From NCBI GenBank assembly GCA_017542475.1, contig JAFXXD010000034.1, positions 1 to 63,803 of the forward strand: a stretch of DNA of 63,803 nucleotides, read 5' to 3'. Numbering within the stretch: the first letter of the stretch is position 1; each line of letters opens with the position of its first letter. The stretch comes from Ruminococcus sp. Its GTDB lineage: Bacteria; Bacillota; Clostridia; Oscillospirales; Ruminococcaceae. Positions 19,374 through 26,811 of this stretch are shown piece after piece. The notes under the pieces were generated by a model. That model saw only the letters and a list, made by a program, of their open reading frames with translations, searched no databases and was not told the origin of the DNA. The position numbers and the translations under genes were made by a program.

Positions 19374-20751
19374 TTATGCTGTTTTGGGAACTGTGAACTC
19401 CTTTAACGTCGGGATATTGCCCTCTGCGGTAGATACCAGAGCATAGTACGCGAGTACGCATGAAGCGTCCTTTGCGTCAACTATGCCGTCGCAGTTGACG
19501 TCGCCGTAAAGGGGAGTGTATACAGCGGAAGAAGTAGTTGCCGCTGATGTGGCAGTTGAAGCAGTCGTACTCTTTGAAGCTGAAGCTGTACTGCTTACTG
19601 CTGTTGTAGTCGCAGAAGCGGAAGATGCTGTTGTTGCAGATGTGGTCGTGGTAGTCACGAGATACTCCGCAGGCTCGGTCATGGGCGCATAGAAATATAC
19701 CATTTCCTTATCCCATTCGCAGATAAAGCCGAGATCATCCTTGCCGTATGACGAGCAGGCATTGTCAGCCGAGCTCCACGAATATGGAGGTCTGTTCGCC
19801 GATCTTACTCTGTGAAGGAGCACATATTCGCCGAATTCTTCCTTGTCGGGATTGCCCGGAGCCCAGTGCTCCCAGCAGTTAGCCAGATAATCCTCGCTGA
19901 GCCACTCGACCTCGTCGTCATCGTTGAGCTTGCCGCCGAGCCAGTATACGTCCTTCGTACCGTTTCTGAGGAGCTTCTTTACGTCCTCCTCGTCGATCTG
20001 GTGGTCAATGGATGCGAGGTGACCGCCGAGGCTATCGCAGTAATCCCTTGCCTTATCCCAGCTCATACCGGTGTTGAATACACGGTAGTAGGAGTCGTTT
20101 GCCTTGTTGGGGACGATATTGCCCGACTTGACAGCGTGCATATATATCCTGTCCACAGGAGTTTCCAGCTGATTGCCTTCGCTGTCTCGGCAGGATGCGC
20201 CGTCGTTGAGGTCGGTATTGCTTACGGCGTCGGCAGACTTGTAATCGAATACGATATCGGATATCGCATACGCTGGATCGCCATCCTTGGTGTAGAAGAG
20301 GTGAGTGTCGATACCGCCCGCAGAGCTGTTGAGGTCGCCGCTGACATCATTGAAGTGAGTGTCGCCGCTGAACGGACAGAGCGAATATTCCACTCCGTTT
20401 TCTGTCAGCTTTTCCGAGTCGTCAGTGATGAACCTGTCAACGATGATGAGGTCTTTTATCGCCTCTTTCGGGTCTTTCGTGGTCTTGTAGCCAAGGTAGA
20501 TATGGTTGCTGTAGGAGCCGCATCCGCCGTTGAGGTCGGTGTCCACGACGGTGTAGCCGTTACTTATAAGCCTGTTCTTTGCGTCCATAGCTGCGCCTGC
20601 GTTGTTTACCGAGTTGAAGCCTACAAGCAGCAGATCGCTGATGTAGGTCGCCTGCTTGGGAGATAATGCTCCCGCGCTCAGCTGAGCAGGCACAAGCGCA
20701 GTCAGCATTGCCGCCGAGCAAGATGCGCTTATGAGCTTTTTTGACTTCCAT
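19374..20751 (-). CDS. Secreted C-type-lectin protein with half dockerin; reading frame broken in the signal peptide
   Basis: The long frame opens at 20708 (MLTALVPAQLSAGA), which lacks a charged n-region and ribosome site. A proper start, ATG at 20751 after AGGAGGAAC, is one frame off. Removing one A from the six-A run at 20742-20737 (minus strand) joins them into MEVKKLISASCSAAM plus MLTALV, a textbook signal peptide. The mature part has an N-terminal domain with an IYLGYKTTKDP segment of uncertain fold, a C-type-lectin fold (RDYCDSLGGHLASI, WAPGNPD, LGFICEWDKE), a Ser/Thr/Ala linker and only one dockerin loop (DVNCDGIVDAKDAS). Either the run is a slippage switch controlling export, or the base count is an error. 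As written the lectin is probably made poorly or not secreted. Confidence 0.75.
20737..20742 (-). promoter_or_regulatory. Six-A homopolymer, candidate phase-variation tract
   Basis: On the coding (minus) strand the run follows ATGGAAGTC. Six A put the signal peptide out of frame with the lectin body, while five would restore it. Confidence 0.5.
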
Positions 20752-20822
20752 AAATGTTCCTCCTGTTATGCCTGATTTGTACTGTCGATCCGAAGCCATA
20801 ATGCGCCGGAAAATAGCATTAT

Positions 20823-21072
20823 AATTAATGTGTACTCAATAACCGCCATTAGGCGGTTATTGCCCCGAACTTTGTTCGGGGTGCGCAAATTCTTTGATAA
20901 TATATGGAATTTGCGCATCACATTAATTGATGTCAAGCTCATTTTGCCCTAAATGGCAAAACAAAGTGCAAGAAAAATTATTTTTTCTTGCACTTTGACA
21001 ACTCAAAAATGCCTTTTAAAAGCTATATAAAGGCATTTTTGAGTCGTTGAGCAGACATTAATTAATGTCTGC
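20823..21072 (+). repeat. Structured hairpin element, copy A
   Basis: A closing stem AATTAATGTG (20823-20832) / CACATTAATT (20919-20928) encloses three hairpins: 20837-20862 (CAATAACCGCC arm), 20863-20881 (CCCCGAAC arm) and 20882-20917 (TGCGCAAATTC arm). Four more follow: 20942-20961, 20962-20997 (16-bp stem CAAAGTGCAAGAAAAA), 20998-21049 (ACTCAAAAATGCCTT arm) and the perfect palindrome 21051-21072. A further small hairpin lies at 21085-21099. No good -35 box is seen for this copy. It fills most of the gap between the lectin gene and cotJC; no protein-coding frame is evident in it. Confidence 0.8.
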
Positions 21073-21174
21073 TTTGTACAGTCAACGCAATAATTGCGTA
21101 TATGACACGTCAGTGCCCACAGACAATCCGTGCTTTCAGCCTGATTATTATTAATGCTTCGGCAGCTCTTTTTG

Positions 21175-21717
21175 TTATCCTGACCGTAATGCTTCGCCGA
21201 AGCGCTGGTAATGCACGATCTCGCGCTGTCTGAGGAATCGGATGGGGTCGCGGACATCGGGGTCGTCGGCGAGGCGGAGGATATTGTCGTAGGTGGTGCG
21301 GGCTTTCTGCTCCGCCGCCATATTCTCGTGCAGGTCGGTGATGATGTCGCCCTTGGACTGGAAGTAGGTCGCGGTGAAGGGCGTGCCCGAAGCGGCGACA
21401 GGGTAGATACCCGTCGTGTGGTCAACGAAGTAGGTGTCGAAGCCGCTCGCCTTTATCTCGTCGATAGAGAGCCCCTTTGTAAGCTGATACAGAATGGCTG
21501 AGATCATCTCCACATGGGCGAGCTCCTCGGTGCCTATATCAGTAAGCAGACCCTTCACCTCGCCGTAGGGCATGGCGAAGCGCTGGTTGAGATAGCGCAG
21601 GGAAGCGGCTAATTCGCCGTCTGGACCTCCGAGCTGGCTGATAATGACCTTAGCCATTTTCGGGTCGGGATTCTTGATGTTTACGGGGTACTGTAATTTC
21701 TTTTCATACTGCCACAT
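21175..21717 (-). CDS. cotJC: Spore coat protein CotJC (manganese-catalase fold)
   Basis: This 180-residue protein is of the usual CotJC length. It starts MWQYEKKLQYP and carries the di-manganese four-helix signature: ELAASLRYLNQRF, GTEELAHVEMI (EExxH), an AAEQKARTTYDN segment and REIVHYQRFGE. CotJC family proteins resemble Mn catalases and sit in the inner spore coat; enzyme activity in the coat is inferred. It is the last gene of a cotJA-cotJB-cotJC operon, 3 bases after cotJB. Together with bofA at 30622 it argues that the organism forms endospores. Confidence 0.92.
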   Translation of the reverse strand: MWQYEKKLQYPVNIKNPDPKMAKVIISQLGGPDGELAASLRYLNQRFAMPYGEVKGLLTDIGTEELAHVEMISAILYQLTKGLSIDEIKASGFDTYFVDHTTGIYPVAASGTPFTATYFQSKGDIITDLHENMAAEQKARTTYDNILRLADDPDVRDPIRFLRQREIVHYQRFGEALRSG

Positions 21718-21720
21718 AGA

Positions 21721-21969
21721 TTAGCTCCTTTCCCAGGGCCACGGGTCGGCGACCCAGTCCCAGCTCTGAAGGTTTTTGTTCTGCTCGGGAGTGAGCGGAC
21801 CGAACTTGTCGTTGTATTCGGCGACGGCTTCCTCGCGGAGCTTCTTATACTGCGCGAACATAGCAAGAGCTCGCTGACATCTCGGGTGCGTATCGAGGTA
21901 GAGGTTAAGCTCCTTGAGGGAGAAGTCGTACTGTTTTATCTTTCTGAGAAGAGCACAGCGAGGGTCCAT
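21721..21969 (-). CDS. cotJB: Spore coat protein CotJB
   Basis: The start ATG at 21969 overlaps the cotJA stop codon (TAATG), showing translational coupling; longer upstream frames are shadows. The 82-residue product (LLRKIKQYDFSLKELNLYL, LDTHPRCQRAL, then a Trp-rich end SWDWVADPWPWE) matches the CotJB family in length and in its WDW-x-PWPWE tail. By family it is needed with CotJA and CotJC for coat assembly in the mother cell. Confidence 0.92.
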   Translation of the reverse strand: MDPRCALLRKIKQYDFSLKELNLYLDTHPRCQRALAMFAQYKKLREEAVAEYNDKFGPLTPEQNKNLQSWDWVADPWPWERS

Positions 21970-22220
21970 TATTTGCCGCCTCCTCTCTCGAACGGGAAGA
22001 CGAGGTCGGTGAAGAGAGTGCCGCAGGAGAGCGCTTTGTCGGCTTCCATGGTGTTGCCCCACTGCTGGAAGGGCACGTAAGCCATAGCGAGCTGTGGAGA
22101 GGCAGGCATATCGGTCTGAGGGAGCGCGTCCATGCGTTCGGCTCGGTCGGCGTAGGGAATGGAATTGCCGTTCTCACGCAGGACGAGCCCGTCTATATTG
22201 CTGAACAAGTCAAGGTTCAT
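21969..22220 (-). CDS. cotJA: Spore coat-associated protein CotJA
   Basis: The start at 22220 follows AGGAGG (minus strand). The 83-residue product has the family core LAMAYVPFQQW and the late ALSCGTLFTDLVFPF motif, in which the Cys and FP are conserved in CotJA proteins. It is the first gene of the cotJ operon. No clear sigma-A promoter is visible in the ~100 bases upstream; a sporulation sigma factor would be expected by analogy with Bacillus but cannot be assigned here. Confidence 0.9.
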   Translation of the reverse strand: MNLDLFSNIDGLVLRENGNSIPYADRAERMDALPQTDMPASPQLAMAYVPFQQWGNTMEADKALSCGTLFTDLVFPFERGGGK

Positions 22221-22327
22221 ATTATTTCCTCCTATCGGGATTTGCGGGAGGACATCGTGCAGATGACCTCCGCACATTTCATATTATTCGCGGAGCAGGA
22301 AAAGTGATACAGCTTAAAAAGAACAAT

Positions 22328-22343
22328 TGTTTCACGTGGAACA
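22328..22343. other. parS site (ParB/Spo0J binding, chromosome partition)
   Basis: TGTTTCACGTGGAACA is the exact reverse complement of a well-known Bacillus subtilis parS sequence (TGTTCCACGTGAAACA). Flanking bases extend the symmetry with AACAAT on the left and ATTGTT on the right. In Firmicutes parS sites nucleate ParB spreading and SMC loading and cluster around oriC. It lies in the intergenic space between divergent cotJA and the next LRR-dockerin gene. Confidence 0.88.
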
Positions 22344-22422
22344 ATTGTTTTTCGCGCGGGTAATCGCGGGTGAATATGGCAGTTTTCGGTTTGTGCAATA
22401 TGCTGAATTTTCTCCGAAATAC

Positions 22423-22467
22423 TTGTTATTTTTTCCTTTTATGGTATAATGAATTATATATTATACC
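22423..22467 (+). promoter_or_regulatory. Promoter with overlapping inverted repeat
   Basis: TTGTTA (22423-22428), a 16-base spacer and TATAAT (22445-22450). The -10 box sits in GGTATAAT (22443-22450), mirrored by ATTATACC (22460-22467), a possible operator. Confidence 0.55.
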
Positions 22468-22483
22468 CTGAGGAGGAATTAAG

Positions 22484-23956
22484 ATGAAATTGAGAAAAAT
22501 TTTAGCGGCGGCAATGGCTCTGACCGTGGTCTGCGGAGCGCAGACGGCTCTCACGGCTTATCAGCCTGTCGGCGGTATTACGGCAAATGCGGCGGATATT
22601 GTTGACAGTGGTGAGTGGGACGAAAATTTAACTTGGCAGTTTGACAGCGAGGGTACACTCACTATCAGCGGAACAGGTGAAGTGTCGGAATTCCCTTGGA
22701 ATTACTCTGATAAGTTCGATCCCGAGAATGTTAAAAAGCTTGTTATCAAAGAGGGAGTTACTGCTATATTTGGCTCACTATTCCTATTTATGACTAATCT
22801 CGAATCAATAAGTATTCCAGATTCATCATTTTCATTAGACGGAATATCAAGTGACACTTTTTGTGGTACTAAGTGGTTTGAAAATGAAAAGGCAAAAGGT
22901 TCATTTGTTATTTTGAATGGCTATTTGTTAGACGGCAGCAACTGCAAAGGCGAGGTTAAAATACCAAATACTGTTAAGCATATAGCTTCATTGGCATTTA
23001 AAAGTAACAAAGAAATAACATCTGTTACTATACCTGAGAGCGTGACAAGTATAGGCACTGGTGCATTTGCTGAGTGCAAAAACCTTGAGAAGGTTAGCGG
23101 AGGTTCATCATTGAACAGTTGCGGAAATAGTGTGTTTTGGGGCACAAAATGGCTGGATAGTGAAAGTACAAAGAATCCGCTTGTTGTTTTACAGCATACT
23201 CTAATAGAGGGCAGTTTTTGCAGTGGCAATGTAACTATACCCGATAATGTTACGAATATAGCAGCTTATGCTTTCGAGACTTCTGCGATAACTTCTGTTA
23301 CGATACCCAAATCTGTTACAAGTATAGGATATGGTGCGTTTTATTCCTGTGAGAATCTTGAATCAGCAATTATCTATAACCCCGAATGTTTTATCCATAG
23401 CGGCCCATATACATTTTTCTCGGATTTTGGTAATGGTCAGTTTGACTACGTTTTCAACGGTGTCATAAAGGGCTACAAGGGCTCTACTGCTGAGGCTTAT
23501 GCTAATAAATGGGGTTACAAATTTGAAGCTTTAGCCGAAGAAACAACAACAACAACTACCACGACCACTACTACAACAACAGAAGCAACAACAACTACTA
23601 CCGCAACTACAACTGAAGCCACGACTACAACAGAAGCAACAACCACCGCTCCCGAGACAACGACTGAGCCCGTCACCACAACAGTTACAGCTCCTGTCAA
23701 TGAAGTGTCCTTCGGTGACCCGACTGGCGATGGCAAAATCGACGCTAATGACGCCTCCTTCACCCTCGTCGAGTACGCGAAGGTTTCCACGGGCGGCGAA
23801 TCGGCGCTCACACCCGAGGAAATCGCGGCGGCTGACGTAAACGGCGACGGCAAGGTTGACGCCAAGGACGCTTCGGCTATCCTCGCCTACTATTCCTACC
23901 TCTCCACGGGCGGCACGGACACGCTGGAGGCTTTCCTCAAACCACAAGAATTATAA
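22484..23956 (+). CDS. Secreted leucine-rich-repeat (LRR_5) protein with C-terminal dockerin
   Basis: The 490-residue protein starts after GAGGAGG with a signal peptide (MKLRKILAAAMALTVVCG). LRR_5 repeats follow between about residues 60 and 330 (IPESVTSIGTGAFAEC, IPKSVTSIGYGAFYSC), then a Thr/Glu/Ala linker and a two-loop dockerin (DPTGDGKIDANDAS and DVNGDGKVDAKDAS). The C-terminal repeat ends STGGTDTLEAF and is more divergent than in the other dockerin proteins here. DNA for the repeats (to about 23440) is AT-rich while linker and dockerin are GC-rich, the same split as in the gene at 2-2821. No enzyme domain. Probable role: non-catalytic binding module on a dockerin-cohesin complex (inference). 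Confidence 0.88.
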   Translation: MKLRKILAAAMALTVVCGAQTALTAYQPVGGITANAADIVDSGEWDENLTWQFDSEGTLTISGTGEVSEFPWNYSDKFDPENVKKLVIKEGVTAIFGSLFLFMTNLESISIPDSSFSLDGISSDTFCGTKWFENEKAKGSFVILNGYLLDGSNCKGEVKIPNTVKHIASLAFKSNKEITSVTIPESVTSIGTGAFAECKNLEKVSGGSSLNSCGNSVFWGTKWLDSESTKNPLVVLQHTLIEGSFCSGNVTIPDNVTNIAAYAFETSAITSVTIPKSVTSIGYGAFYSCENLESAIIYNPECFIHSGPYTFFSDFGNGQFDYVFNGVIKGYKGSTAEAYANKWGYKFEALAEETTTTTTTTTTTTTEATTTTTATTTEATTTTEATTTAPETTTEPVTTTVTAPVNEVSFGDPTGDGKIDANDASFTLVEYAKVSTGGESALTPEEIAAADVNGDGKVDAKDASAILAYYSYLSTGGTDTLEAFLKPQEL

Positions 23957-24027
23957 CGGGCTGTCGGGGACGCCAGCCCCTACAAGGCGAATCTGTAGGG
24001 GACGGCGTCCTCGACGTCCCTTTTTTT
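23956..24027 (+). repeat. GTAGGGG-family intergenic repeat
   Basis: Contains CCCCTACA followed by TGTAGGGGACGGCGTCC, also seen in part at 30389-30415 and 48696-48852. The remaining gap to 24060 shows no gene. Confidence 0.65.
23998..24027 (+). terminator. Terminator built from a GTAGGGG-type repeat
   Basis: The stem GGGACG / CGTCCC is followed by seven T. It lies about 40 bases after the LRR-dockerin stop and forms the end of the short repeat beginning near 23956. Confidence 0.75.
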
Positions 24028-24060
24028 GAATCGTAAATGTTGAAAATTTCATTATTACTG

Positions 24061-24089
24061 TTGAAATTCTCACACTCGTGTGATATAAT
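24061..24089 (+). promoter_or_regulatory. Consensus promoter ahead of hairpin element copy B and PPi-PFK
   Basis: TTGAAA (24061-24066), a 17-base spacer and TATAAT (24084-24089). The predicted start near 24096 is a few bases before the closing-stem arm at 24103. Confidence 0.8.
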
Positions 24090-24096
24090 AGACCTA

Positions 24097-24342
24097 TAAG
24101 ATAATGTGCCTCCAATAACCGCCGTTAGGCGGTTATTGTCCCGAACTTCGTTCGGGAAGCGCAAATTCTTTATGAAATAGGGAATTTGCGCTCCACATTT
24201 CTTCATGTCAAGCTCATTTTGCCCTATAGGGCAAAACAAAGTGCAAGAAAAACTTCAAATTATTGTTTTTCTTGCACTTTGGCAACTAAAAAATGGCTTA
24301 AAAGCTATATAAAGCCATTTTTTAGTTGTTGAGCAGACATTA
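24097..24342 (+). ncRNA. Structured hairpin element, copy B (candidate structured RNA / leader)
   Basis: Same architecture as copy A. The closing stem AATGTG (24103-24108) / CACATT (24194-24199) holds three hairpins: CAATAACCGCC arm, TCCCGAAC arm and GCGCAAATTC arm. Then come TTTTGCCC/GGGCAAAA, a 17-bp stem with a CAAAGTGCAAGAAAAAC arm, and ACTAAAAAATGGCTT/AAGCCATTTTTTAGT. Several differences from copy A change both sides of a pair. The final palindrome of copy A is cut to its left arm here. The phosphofructokinase ribosome site begins about 20 bases later, so the element probably lies in that mRNA's 5' leader, or is a separate RNA. Known riboswitch classes were not recognised. Confidence 0.6.
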
Positions 24343-24372
24343 AGTTCGTATTTCGACATCGGAGGGTATTTT

Positions 24373-25590
24373 ATGATGAACATTGCAGTTGCGCAGTCGG
24401 GAGGTCCCACCTGCGCGATAAACGCCTCGCTCGTGGGCGTATTCAGCGAGGCTCTCAAGGAGCCCAAAATCGACGCAATATTCGGCTCGGTGAACGGTAT
24501 CGAGGGAATGATAGAGAACCACCTCATCGACCTCAAAGCCTTTATCAACACCAACGACGATATGGAGCTCCTGCGTCAGACGCCGTCAACGGTGCTCGGT
24601 TCGTGCAGATATAAGCTCCCCGACTACAAGGAGGACGAGGAGACCTACAAGAAGATAGTCAAGACGCTGAAACAGCGCAGGATAGGGGCTTTCTTCTACA
24701 TAGGCGGCAACGACTCGATGGACACGGTGGACAAGCTCTCCGCTTACTTCGCCGAGAAGAAGATAGATATCAAGGTCATCGGCATACCCAAGACCATCGA
24801 CAACGACCTCTGCGTCACCGACCACACCCCCGGATTCGGTTCGGCGGCTAAGTACGTTGCCGCGACCATGCACGAGATAGTCCGCGACAGCTCGGTCTAC
24901 AGCATACCCTCGGTCACTATTGTCGAGGTAATGGGACGTCACGCGGGCTGGCTGACGGCTTCGAGCGCGGTGCTGCACGCTCTCGGCGAGACTGCTCCTC
25001 ACCTTGTATACGTCCCCGAGGCGGAGTTCTCGCTGGATAAGTTTATGAACGACGTCCGCAATCAGATGGCGAAGCACAAGGCTGTCATCGTAGCTGTTTC
25101 CGAGGGAATGGAAGTGCCCGACGGCGTGCAGTCGGGAGTTGTCGATAACTTCGGGCATAAGTACCTCTCGGGCATAGGCAAGTACCTTGAGGAGCAGGTA
25201 CGCGAGCAGATAGGCTGCAAGGTGCGTTCTATCGAGCTCAACGTAATGCAGCGCTGTTCGTCGCACCTCTGCTCGCGCACGGATATAGACGAGTCCGAGG
25301 CTGTCGGAGCTGCGGGCGTAAGATGTGCGCTTGGCGGCGGTACGGGCAAGATGATGGTATTCCGCCGAGTGAAGGATATGCCGTACACGGTAGTCATCGA
25401 GGCTGCCGACGCGTCAAAAATCGCGAACAAGGAGAAGTTCCTCCCGCGCGAGTACATCAACTCCGAGGGCAACAACATCACCGACGCGGCAATGCGCTAT
25501 TTCCTGCCGCTGATACAGGGCGAGCTCAATATCCGTATGAATATGGGTATTCCGATGCACTTCACATTGCAGGAATCCGTTTTGAAGTAA
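24373..25590 (+). CDS. 6-phosphofructokinase, pyrophosphate-dependent type
   Basis: The 405-residue protein belongs to the PFK family: VAQSGGPTCAINAS (phosphoryl-donor loop), IGGNDSMDT, GIPKTIDNDL (catalytic TIDND), VEVMGRHAGWL and VSEGMEVPDG. PPi-users carry Asp after the GGD position and Lys before TIDND. Here the text is GGND-S and P-K-TIDND, so both PPi determinants are present, while the usual Asp of GGD is Asn, which deserves a test. It phosphorylates fructose 6-phosphate in glycolysis, in the reversible PPi-linked form common in anaerobic Firmicutes. Start at 24373 (GGAGGG six bases ahead); 24376 is an adjacent alternative. Monocistronic, with structured element copy B in its leader. 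Confidence 0.88.
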   Translation: MMNIAVAQSGGPTCAINASLVGVFSEALKEPKIDAIFGSVNGIEGMIENHLIDLKAFINTNDDMELLRQTPSTVLGSCRYKLPDYKEDEETYKKIVKTLKQRRIGAFFYIGGNDSMDTVDKLSAYFAEKKIDIKVIGIPKTIDNDLCVTDHTPGFGSAAKYVAATMHEIVRDSSVYSIPSVTIVEVMGRHAGWLTASSAVLHALGETAPHLVYVPEAEFSLDKFMNDVRNQMAKHKAVIVAVSEGMEVPDGVQSGVVDNFGHKYLSGIGKYLEEQVREQIGCKVRSIELNVMQRCSSHLCSRTDIDESEAVGAAGVRCALGGGTGKMMVFRRVKDMPYTVVIEAADASKIANKEKFLPREYINSEGNNITDAAMRYFLPLIQGELNIRMNMGIPMHFTLQESVLK

Positions 25591-25593
25591 AAG

Positions 25594-25630
25594 AAAACAG
25601 CCGTGAGTTTAAGCTCACGGCTGTTGTTTT
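25594..25630. terminator. Bidirectional terminator after PPi-PFK
   Basis: The hairpin ACAGCCGTGAG / CTCACGGCTGT is flanked by an A run and a T run, and overlaps the end of the convergent membrane-protein gene. Confidence 0.88.
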
Positions 25631-26777
25631 ATCTATTACTGTAATCTCGTTCGGGGATACGCTTATTGCGGTTGAAGTACAGACCGACGGATTCAAGTCC
25701 CGAAAGACCGCCGAAAACGGCGATAGTGCAGGCAATGGAAACAATGAAGAGCGGGATTATCACTCCGAGGCTGCCCTCATGCAGTGATATCATCAGCAGA
25801 CCGGGGAACACCTGTATTATTCCCGCGAGCAGGTATACGAGCGAGGCAAGCGTCTTTAATATGCCGACGCCGCTTATCATAGCGAGTCCCGTCGCGCCCA
25901 TAGCGACTGCGATGTAGAGTGAGGCTTCCTTGATGATGTTGGATATGCCGCTCAGAGCCTCCTCCTTGTATTCGATACCGAGCAGGCTGCTTCCGCTGTA
26001 GAGCAGGAAGAATGCGACAGCTGCGATAACTCCGATTATTCCGAGAACGATAGTGACCTTGAAGCCCTTCTTTGCTTCCTCCTGACGGAGCTGCTCCTTC
26101 AGCTCTATCATCATACGGAGGCTCTCCTTCGAGTCCTTCTGCTCGGACACAAGTGAGCTCGATACAGCCTTCTTAGCGCCCTCGCGCTTGGCTCTTTCGA
26201 GGTCCTCGTCCACGAACTTGGGCACGTACTTGGGAGCCTCGGGCTCGTCGTCGAGTATGGGAGCTGTTACGGGCTCGACAGGCTCGGCGGGCTTCTCCTT
26301 CTTCGGAGGCGGAACGTAGTTGTCCTCGTCGAGGACGGGCGCTGTTACAGCGGGCGCGGGAGCTTCCGCTCCGAGCTGCTGACGGCGCATATCTATTATC
26401 TGCTGCTGCTTGTCCTGCGGCAGGTTAGCGAACATAGCCTTCTGCTCGTCGCTCATTCCGTCGATTATCTGCTCGTCGGTGAGGATGAGCTTCTCGCTCT
26501 TCTGCGGGGCTGTATAGTCCATACCGTCGTCGAGCACGGGAGCGGCTACTCCTGTGGGAGCGCCCTTCTTCTCGGACGTTGGCGGAACGTAGTTGTCGTC
26601 ATCGAGCACGACTGCGGCTACGCCTGTAGGAGCACCCTTCTTGGCGGCGGGAGCTACGTACTCGAAGTCATCGAGCACGGGAGCGGCTACGCCTGTGGGA
26701 CCTTCCTTTTTCGGTGTGGGCTCGACATAGTCGATATCGTCGAGCACGGGAGCGCCGATGTTGTTTTCGTCGTTCAT
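25629..26777 (-). CDS. Membrane protein with repeated APVLDD motifs in a long cytoplasmic N-terminus
   Basis: 382 residues. The N-terminal ~190 are disordered-looking and acidic, with five or six copies of a unit reading PTGVAAPVLDD-x-x-Y-x-xP (variants AVVLDDDNY, APVLDEDNY, APILDDE). In their midst is a helical patch (DEQIIDGMSDEQKAMF). From about residue 238 four hydrophobic segments follow (VTIVLGIIGVIAAVAFFLLY and others), ending NKRIPERDYSNR. No known family was recognised. The repeated short acidic motif resembles a multivalent ligand for a partner protein (inference). Located just downstream of purA and read in the same direction, 34 bases apart, so likely co-transcribed. Confidence 0.75.
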   Translation of the reverse strand: MNDENNIGAPVLDDIDYVEPTPKKEGPTGVAAPVLDDFEYVAPAAKKGAPTGVAAVVLDDDNYVPPTSEKKGAPTGVAAPVLDDGMDYTAPQKSEKLILTDEQIIDGMSDEQKAMFANLPQDKQQQIIDMRRQQLGAEAPAPAVTAPVLDEDNYVPPPKKEKPAEPVEPVTAPILDDEPEAPKYVPKFVDEDLERAKREGAKKAVSSSLVSEQKDSKESLRMMIELKEQLRQEEAKKGFKVTIVLGIIGVIAAVAFFLLYSGSSLLGIEYKEEALSGISNIIKEASLYIAVAMGATGLAMISGVGILKTLASLVYLLAGIIQVFPGLLMISLHEGSLGVIIPLFIVSIACTIAVFGGLSGLESVGLYFNRNKRIPERDYSNR

Positions 26778-26811
26778 AAATTCACCTTCTTACAATTTAT
26801 CGGAGAAGTGC

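Noticed and set aside
20823-21100. Hairpin element considered as CRISPR array, tRNA cluster or attC array
   Set aside because: Hairpins differ from each other in sequence and length, spacers are short and not unique, and no tRNA or integrase features are present.
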